Assembly: GCF_901933205.1 (NCBI RefSeq)
Contig: NC_044585.1
Coordinates: 2,108,001-2,172,000, forward strand
DNA from: Camarhynchus parvulus
Lineage: Eukaryota; Chordata; Aves; Passeriformes; Thraupidae
Direction: 5' to 3'
DNA: 64,000 bases
Every line of letters begins with the position of its first letter. The first letter of the stretch is position 1. This document shows positions 56,965 through 64,000 of this stretch, one piece after another. Position numbers and translations under genes: made by a program. The notes beneath the pieces were generated by a model, which saw only the letters and a program-made list of their open reading frames with translations, searched no databases and was not told the DNA's origin.

Positions 56965-57112
56965 CCAAGGCCGCCAGGGCCCGGTGTCCCCAGTGCCCGC
57001 TGTCCCCAGGGCCCGGTGTCCCCAGTGCCCGCTGTCCCCAGTGCCCGCTGTCCCCAGGGCCCGGTGTCGCCAGGCCGCCCCAGTGCCCGCTGTCCCCAGG
57101 GCCCGTGTCCCC
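56965..57112. repeat. 15-bp CCC-rich minisatellite
   Basis: About nine units alternating 'cccggtgtccccagt', 'gcccgctgtccccag' and 'ggcccggtgtcccca', with one 'gtcgccaggccgcccca' interruption. Confidence 0.9.
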
Positions 57113-58865
57113 ACCTTTTGCCCCCCGCGTCCAGCCCCCAGCCCGTCCACGCGGGGGCTGGGCAGCCCTTCAGCGCACAGATCTGTCCCTGATGTCCCAG
57201 ATAAACATTCCCAGGGCACGGCTTGAGGCCGTTTCCTCTTGTGCCACCTGCGGGAACAGAACGATCGCCCCGCTCCATGCTCGGGACAGGGCCCCGGGCC
57301 GGCGCTGCAGGGCGGGACACGGCGGAGCTCCCGGGCAGGGCTTTGCAGAGCTCGGAGCTGCTCCTGCCGGCTGTGGGGCAGGCCCGGAGAGCGTGAAGGG
57401 GCTTGTGCTGGGCAATGAACGCGGCCGCCGTGCAGGAGAGGCGGGAACGAGGGAATGCGAGCGCTCCGCAATTGGGGCAGGGAAAGGAGCAGCCGGGGAG
57501 GAGGGAAGGGAGGAATGATGTGGTCTAAACCATTGACCAGCAGAACAATTTTTGCAGCAGCCCTCTGGATACAAACCGGGAGATCAAGGAGCGCTGTGCA
57601 AGGCGTGGACATTGTTGGGCAGGAGGAATCCTTGAAAAGATGATGATGAGCCCTCAAATCATGAAGAGACAGGCTGGACGACGCCAGCTTTACCTCCAAA
57701 CCAATTTCCTGACAATTATCTCTTCCCTGGCACCCCCACTTGTCTCCAGGGCCCCTCAGTGTCTCCCTGGAACGGGCCTTGTTGCCACCTCTATCTTTGG
57801 GTGTTCCTTTGCCTAATAGAGAGAAAGAAATTCCAAAATTGAGAAGGATCCAGAAGATGTCCAGGAAAAAAAAAGATATCCCAGCTGTGTCGTGTCTCTA
57901 GGGCTGCGTTCGTGCATTCAGCAGGTTGTGAAAAGCAGCTCTTTGGGCTGGTTCATTGAGTGGCAGGAGTTAGAGAGCTCAGCCACTGCAGGGCTGGCAA
58001 TTAGCTGCCGTGGAAGTGTTTTTGTGGAGTCAAATTTCCAGCACGAGGGGAAGAGAAAAGAGTTTGTAAAGCGAGCGGCCCCTCGGCGCGGGAGCCGGGC
58101 GGGCAGGGGGAGCTGCAGCTCCTGAGGGGAGGGAAGGATCGTTCCCAAACAAACCCCGCTGCCAGGGGAACACCCCCAAATCCTTCCCCCGCAGTGCCGG
58201 GGGCTCTCCTGCCCCGGGAGCTGTGCCGTGCTGCTCTCACCTTTTTACACCCAGCATTTCACACCCGGCCTTTCCCTGCCTGACTTCTCCCACCGACAGA
58301 GCGGACGAGCAGCTGGAAAAGCTGGAACGGGACTGGAAAGCCCCTGCAGCACCTGCACTTTCCCCCCTTTTCCCAACTCCTGGGGATGTGTGGCTCCTTT
58401 CCTTGAAGGGAAGAGTGTGATCTTGTCCTGAGGAGCCATGAGAGCCAACAGAGGAGGGAGAGACAGGACGGAGAACGGGCAGGAGGGGAGATCCTGGCTG
58501 TGAGGAGCATGTGCTGCAGGGAGGAGAGCGCGGGCTCTCAGGGGCACAGGGAGTGCCAGAGCCCCAGCCCGTACGGAATCACCATTCATTATTTCCAGCA
58601 CGCACACAAGAACTTGCTGAAGGAGCCCGGGCTTCAAGCTGAGCGCGCCTCCCTCTTCGGGACGCTTTGATTTGGTTAATTAGACACAAAGTTCTTCTGT
58701 GCGGTGGGAGGCCGGCCCTGTGCGGAGGAGAGCAGCTACCCCGGCTTTACTAATGGGATCATTTGGTGTGTACACAGCTCCACCCGCACACCGCCCGCCC
58801 CGAGGCGGCTCCCACCGGAGAGGCCCCGCACCGCAGGCGCGGTTGCGGTGTCAGGTCTCCCTGCC
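57113..58865. other. GC-rich intergenic DNA beyond CHCHD10
   Basis: No exon could be supported. MMP11 follows CHCHD10 in human, but no haemopexin or zinc-binding HExxH peptide was seen here. A short AT-rich island 'ggttaattagacac' (about 58674-58687) stands out but has no assigned role. Confidence 0.5.
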
Positions 58866-58869
58866 TTTC

Positions 58870-59665
58870 CCCATTTTCCACCGTTTTTCACGTTTTTGCC
58901 CCATTTTTGCAGTTCTCAAGGAGGACGAGTCGCTGATCATTTCCCCATTTCCCCCCCCATTTCCCCCATTTTTTCATCATTTTTCCTCATTTTCCCCTGT
59001 TTTTTACCATTTTCACCGTTTTTTCACCATTTTCCCCATTTTCTCTGGTTTTTTGCCCCAGTTCCCGAGGAGGACAAGTCACCGATCATTTCCCGTCTTT
59101 CCCCCCATTTCCTCCCCCCCATATTTCCCCCTTTTTTCCATTTTCCCCCATTTTTCACTGTTTTTCCCGTTTTTTCCCATTTTCCCCATTTTCTCTGTTT
59201 TTTGCCCCAGTTCCCGAGAAGGACAAGTCACCGATCATTTCTCCATCTTTCCCCCCATTTCCCCCCCTTTTCCCCCCCATATTTCCCCCTTTTACCCCAT
59301 TTTTTTCACCGTTTTTTCCCATTTTCCCCGTATTTTGCCCCAGTTCCCGAGGAGGACGAGTCATGAATCATCGGGGGCTGTCTCTGCTCCGTGGCCCAGT
59401 GCCTGTTCCAGGACATTTCCCCCATTTCCCCCATTTTCTCACTGCTTTTTCCCATTTTTTCACAGTTTTTTTCCTCATTTTCCACCGTTTTTCACATTTT
59501 TGCCCCATTTTTGCAGTTCTCAAGGAGGACGAGTCGCTGATAATTTCCCCATTTTCCCCCATATTTTCCCCATTTATTCCCCATTTTTTCACCGTTTTCC
59601 CCCACTTTCCCGTTTTTTCACCATTTTTCCCATTTTCCCGTGTTTTTGCCCCAGTTCTCGAGGGA
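58870..59665 (+). repeat. Pyrimidine-rich tandem array of about 150-bp units with acceptor-like ends
   Basis: Six units, each a long 'ccccattttccaccgttttt'-type tract ending in a CAG followed by a conserved 'ttctcaaggaggacgagtcg' / 'ttcccgaggaggacaagtca' block. CAG positions are near 58909, 59059, 59208, 59341, 59514 and 59653, with spacings of 133-173 bp. The fourth unit carries about 60 bp of extra unique sequence. Open frames of 220-365 codons across it are low-complexity (Phe/Pro/Ser/His). Confidence 0.9.
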
Positions 59666-59788
59666 CCATCCTCCCACTGCAGGAGGGCCTCATTTACATC
59701 GAAATACCCCCGCAACAATTTTCACTGTTTGACTGGCCAAACTTCCAAATTCCGCTATTTTTCCCCCTAAATTTGACCTTTGATTCAG

Positions 59789-60033
59789 TGCAGTGAAGAA
59801 AAAAAGGAAGTTTATTTTTTGACTTGAACATTTATAGTTTTTTAAGAGTGACAGCGGATCGGAGGGTGACAGTGCCACCTCTCCAATGACACTGGACAAA
59901 CCAACAGTCCATCAACTTTCTCCTCCTCCATAAAGGAATGCAAGCAGTGAGTTATTTACAGGAAGTGAGAAAGTTCGCTAGAAGAATATCAACATCAGAA
60001 GGCTTAGAAAATCTTAAAAAAACCAGGGCGACA
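59789..60033 (-). mobile_element. LTR-like element, inverted copy of 53.4-53.7 kb
   Basis: Read on the minus strand it starts 'tgtcgccctggttttttt' and carries the same 'atggaggaggagaaagttga' core. The TATA-like 'aactataaatg' and AATAAA follow at the same spacing as at 53.4-53.7 kb, ending 'cttcactgca'. No retroviral coding sequence adjoins it. Confidence 0.7.
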
Positions 60034-60834
60034 GTCAAGCCTGTGTTTTTTCAACCGCTTTCTCTGCATTGCTCTAAAAAGAACTTACAGGTTGTAAGCT
60101 CCCCCTCCGCAGTCTGCCTCGCTTAAACCCTCACTGTGTCACAGCCGAAATGTGCTACAAAGGGATCCAGGAATTCCCCGAGCCTTTGGCTCTCCCGGGA
60201 TTGTTTCACAGGTGAGGAATGCGGCGTCTCCCGCCCGTCTGCCCCTGCGGGGCGGGCTGGCTGTGCCCGGGCTCTGCTCAGGGCACCGCGACACCCCCGC
60301 TGTCCCCCCAGCACATCCCGGCCGCTCCCTGGTGCTTCCCACGGGGAACCGGCCCCGAGGAGCCTCCGGAGCCTCTGGAGCTGCGGGAAAGCTTGGAGAG
60401 CCCCAGCAGAGCGTGCAGGGGCAGATCTGGGCGCTGCCGAGCTCTAGCCGAGTTTGGGTTAGCAGCAAATTGCGCGGCGTGATCGCTCTGGGGAGCTGGG
60501 CAAACTATTCAAAGCAGCGCGAAGCGTCTGATGGATTCGCCAATATTTTTGTTTGTGGACAACCCCCCTAAAAAGGCAGAAGTGAACCCTCCAGTTCTTA
60601 CCAATGTGTTGTTTGCTGCTCAAAATTACTCCGTGAATCATTTGTGACTGAGTGTATGCAGTCAGTGGTTTCTCGTGTCCTTTTATTTTGTTCTTTGAGC
60701 TCTAGCTAGTCCTAATTTGCTTGTGCCGAGTGGCTGATTTCAGCCCCCACCTTCACACAGCAGAGCACTCAGGTCAGAAGGAAATATGCCAGAACTACCT
60801 TTTTATCCTATACAGTTTTTAGAGTTGCAGCCAA

Positions 60835-60930
60835 AAAATAATAATAATAAAAAAAACACCCCCCAAAAAAACCAAAACAAAAGAAAAAGACAAACAACAA
60901 AAAACAAAAACCCCAAACAAACTAAATCTC
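60835..60930 (+). repeat. A-rich low-complexity run
   Basis: A-rich stretch with (ATA)n at the start and C/CA interruptions. It could be a degenerate retroposon tail. Confidence 0.8.
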
Positions 60931-62301
60931 CGAAAAACCAGGCAAGTTGCTACCACTAAACAGAATTTTTCACGAGCAAATGGCACATTTCCCGCGGGCC
61001 TGCCTCACCACCGCTCCCCAAGGGACAACAAAGAGCGGTGTCACAGGCAGGTGACATTCCCTGGTGGCACACAGCCCTGTGTCACCCCGGGTGCCACTCC
61101 CCTCACCCCATCCTCCTGTCCGCATCCTCGCTCCGCTACTTTTTTAGGCAAAATACACAAAGCGCCCGTGCTGCAGGAGGCAGAGGAGCGATGGGAGGAG
61201 GAGCAGCCCGCGGTGAGCGACTGCGGGAGCTGCAGATGGGGCTGCGAGGGGAGGGAGGCAGCGCCCAGAGCCCGTTTCAGCTTTCAAGTCCCGGGCTCCA
61301 GGATCTCTACATGCCATTTCTTGGATGTGGTTTGCCCGCAGGGCAATCGCAACAGCTGTGAAGTTTCAACACATGAACGATGTAGTTTTCAATAAATTTC
61401 ACCAAGCAGAGGAAAGGATTTTAACTCGTTCATGCTAGACCACTTTTGGGCTGAAGGCTCTTCTGGACCCGAATCCATTCAGGTCAGGAGTGTTTTCTGT
61501 TTGAGCCCCAGCACAGCTGAGCTATGCTGAGGTTTTTCCCAGCAGAAGAGGCTTCTCTCACCCCTGCCCGTGGCTCCTGGGAGGTGCAGGAACATCCCTG
61601 CCTTTACCTGAGCCACTTGAACCCGCTCTGGTGGAGGAAGGTACCAAATGTGGATGCCCTCAGCTCCTGTGAGGAAAGGAGAGGCAGCAGAAAGACAATT
61701 TTCCAGCTCTCCTTGTGGCAACTGCATCTTGGAAAGTTCCATTTCCTTTGTGCTCTCACATCAAGAAATGGGGTTTGTGCTCCTGGAGTCGTGTTCTCAC
61801 CCCAGCTGAAGGCTGATACCATTCATTGTGACTGAAAGAGGGGTTTTTGTGTTCCTGAATTCTTCATTCAGAGAAGTCAAGAAACTCCAGAACACTTCAG
61901 GTGTCTCCTCAGATCAGGAGGACAATTCCTGTGAATCCACCTGCTGTACACAGGACAGGACAGCGAGCCTGGGTCCTGAGGTGAGAAGCCAGCACAGGTT
62001 TCTGGTGCATGTCCGGGGGATCTGAGCAGTGGGGCTGTGGCCTTTGCTGCCTCTCCTCGGGCTGGGATCTGTCAGGCAGCCCAAAGCAGCAGAGAGCTCA
62101 CAGCCCTGGCAGGAGATGTCGGTGCTGAGAGAGCCCTGGAGGGTCTCACACCTCTCCCTGCTTCCCCTGGCCTCACCTTCAGTGTCCAGGCCCAGGGCTG
62201 AGCATTTCCTCCTCATCCAAATGCCTGCCCAGAGGCCCTTCCCTCCTGCTCCTGCTCCTGCACTGCTGCTCCCTGGCCAGCCTGGTTCCCCCTCTCTCTG
62301 C

Positions 62302-62332
62302 AGACAGAGAGACAGACAGACAGACAGACAGC
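62302..62332 (+). repeat. (GACA)n microsatellite
   Basis: About seven units of GACA/CAGA. Confidence 0.9.
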
Positions 62333-62428
62333 AAACATCTCCAGGAGCTGTCCCACAGCTCTGGAGGGCACTGGTGGAGTTTCCCTGTAGTGAAACAACA
62401 CAGGACCAGCTACAAGCTCAAGGATGGG

Positions 62429-62892
62429 TCTGTAAAAGAAGCCAGTGGTGTCTCCTGTTCACATGGAAAGCCAATAACTCCTGTAAATGCACGGGGCAGG
62501 GGTGCCCATGACCTTCAGGAAGCTCTTAGCACCAAGCCAGGAACTGCTCTGAGCTAGAACACTGCAGTGAGTGCCTCCCCACCTCTGGCCCTGCCCAAGC
62601 AAAGACACAGCTCATGTGGCACCCCCAGAGACCCTGGGGGTTCTGCAGCCTCTACACAACACTGCACAGACACCTGTGGTTTGGGGTCTTTTGTCCCAGC
62701 TCTCCAAAATGTTTCATGAGTTTTAGTCACCACATTGCTCTCCCCGTCCTACTGAGGCTCCCCAGCCGTCAGCTTCCAACAGAAATTGCTCAAAACTAAA
62801 TATCAGTTCCCACCTTCTCCTTCCTGTGAAAGAAGCCAGTGGTATCTCCTTTTCACATGGAAAGTCAATAACCCTGTAAATGCACAGGGCAG
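62429..62892 (+). repeat. Pair of 70-bp direct repeats
   Basis: 62429-62500 and 62824-62892 share 'gaaagaagccagtggt-tctcc' (written here with one variable base), then 'ttcacatggaaag', 'caataac', 'cctgtaaatgcac' and 'ggggcag'/'agggcag'. They have the same orientation and lie 395 bp apart. The sequence type was not identified; it may be a fragment of an interspersed element or a local duplication. Confidence 0.85.
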
Positions 62893-64000
62893 CCTGGTAG
62901 TGCACTCTGATTTCTCATGATTTCTGCCGAAACGCTTTCCTTTCAGTTGGAGTTTCTGCCAGAGCCATCCGTGGGCTCCTCCACAGGAACACTGCAAACA
63001 TCCCCTGTAGCAACAGCCTGACCTTTGGAAAAATCAGTGATCTGAGCAAACCCCTCAGCTCTCTGGGAAGGCTGGGCACTCTGGGTGCTGTGCTGGGCTC
63101 ATTCCCAGCCTTGTGCAAGCTCTCGTGGTGCCCTTTCCAGATGGATCTTCAGAGGGGTCTCTGGGTGCTCCCCTGGATCTGAGGCTGCCACAGGGAGTTT
63201 GTGACAATGCAGTCTCAGAGTTCAGCAACTGCAGCCCGAGAGAAAGCGGGGAAACACTTTGGGAATTGATCTCTGCCACTGTCCCACCCATTTATCCCAG
63301 TGACATTTGCCAGTGGCAGCGCAGTGTGTGTCGCACGGAGCATCCAGGCAGCGTGGAATGGCAGGACACGGCATCACTGCTGTGCAAAGCTACTGCTGGA
63401 GAGGCACTTCGCATCCCAGAGGAGCCAGGAGCGCACTCACACCAATAAAATCCACATTTCTGTGGTCTCTCTTCACGGACATCTCCTCTGGGCCGAATTT
63501 TCTTGCTCTCCTGTCTTTTCCACCTCCTGGGCCACATCCCCACTGCCTTCCCATGGGTTTATTTATTCAGAGCTCTGTGTCTGGCTGATTCTGCTCACCC
63601 AGCACCAAGGAGCCCATGAGTGCAGCCTCCCACCCTGCCGGGGTGCGGGGAGCCCTGTCCTTGCTGCTGCTGCCCTGCCTTGCCAAGCCAGCCTGCACAT
63701 CCTGGGGACAGACCCCTCTCCCCCTGAGCCTGCCCCAGGGGGCGATGCCAGAGCAGTGAGCAGGGGCAGGAGGGTCCCAGCGCTGGGTGAGAGGAGCGGG
63801 GCTGCTCCAGGGAAAGGAGTTCAGCAGCTGAGGAGGGGGGAGAGGGAGCCGAGGGGCTTGGCTGCTCTGAGCAGAAACGTGCGTGAAGAAAAGCCTCGAC
63901 CCAACCCTGAATTCCACAGCTCGACTTCAGGGACAGGCAGAGGGAGAGAGGACAGGACGGGACAATTCCAGCAGCCCTGCGACTTGTTCATAAAAGCCTC

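Larger units (their letters stand above)
60050..64000. other. Unassigned right end of the window
   Basis: No gene could be supported. Open frames such as 62029-62511 (plus) and 61051-61395 (plus) lack recognisable domains and flanking splice evidence. A CpG-richer patch lies at 60190-60450. The A-rich run, GACA microsatellite and direct repeat are listed separately. Confidence 0.5.

Noticed and set aside
56081..57226. 245- and 316-codon frames with I-D-P-V or G-I-D-H repeats
   Set aside because: They run through the 12-bp minisatellite, whose unit length keeps every frame open; the flanks belong to CHCHD10 or its promoter.
58699..59796. 365-codon open frame rich in Phe, Pro and His
   Set aside because: It is confined to the pyrimidine-rich tandem array and has no domain; it is not treated as a gene.
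62029..62511. 160-codon frame starting with a signal-peptide-like stretch
   Set aside because: No conserved domain. It contains the GACA microsatellite and one of the 70-bp direct repeats.
57113..64000. MMP11 (next to CHCHD10 in human)
   Set aside because: No zinc-site or haemopexin-like peptide was seen in any frame.

Overview
This is vertebrate nuclear DNA, almost certainly from a bird and probably a songbird. The genes are split into small exons with GT-AG junctions and long non-coding introns. CR1 LINE 3' ends are present, and several LTR fragments resemble passerine retrovirus LTRs as I remember them. The gene set pairs two neighbours from human 12q24.22 (RNFT2, SPRING1) with three from human 22q11.23 (VPREB3, C22orf15, CHCHD10), as expected for the region that is chromosome 15 in chicken. 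There is no bacterial-type operon, CRISPR array or defence system. Gene names rest on remembered protein families, because no database search could be run.

Layout. 1-10.9 kb: no gene seen; a CR1 fragment, a MIR-like SINE and one other old repeat. 12.9-39.1 kb, minus strand: RNFT2, a multi-pass membrane RING E3 ligase. All nine recognisable coding exons join in frame (436 codons from the first ATG I can place). Its introns hold LTR copies, a polypurine tract opposite a polypyrimidine tract, a large CCCAT-type satellite and minisatellites. 40.2-41.7 kb: a TA-rich microsatellite, then a CpG-rich head-to-head promoter. 41.5-45.5 kb, plus strand: SPRING1, five exons, 205 codons, activator of the SREBP pathway. 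46.6-47.2 kb: an LTR-like element, then a compact promoter-like island with no gene assigned. 48.4-49.0 kb, minus: VPREB3, two exons, with a one-base frameshift in a run of C. 50.9-53.3 kb, plus: C22orf15, five exons, 155 codons. 55.2-56.3 kb, minus: CHCHD10, four exons, a mitochondrial twin CX9C protein, with its NRF1/E-box promoter. 56.5-64 kb: minisatellites, a roughly 150-bp pyrimidine-rich tandem array, an LTR and otherwise unassigned DNA.

The genes do not form one pathway. RNFT2 and SPRING1 both encode secretory-pathway membrane proteins and share a promoter region. VPREB3 is a B-cell secretory-pathway protein, CHCHD10 works in mitochondria, and C22orf15 is uncharacterised.

Most unusual points: a 30-bp tandem duplication that gives RNFT2 two identical splice donors inside its RING finger, where the longer product stays in frame and rebuilds the Cys-x-His spacing; a 48-bp tandem repeat that copies RNFT2's last codons and stop into the 3' UTR; the orphan promoter at 46.9-47.2 kb; LTR-supplied poly(A) signals behind three adjacent genes; and frame problems in VPREB3 and CHCHD10.
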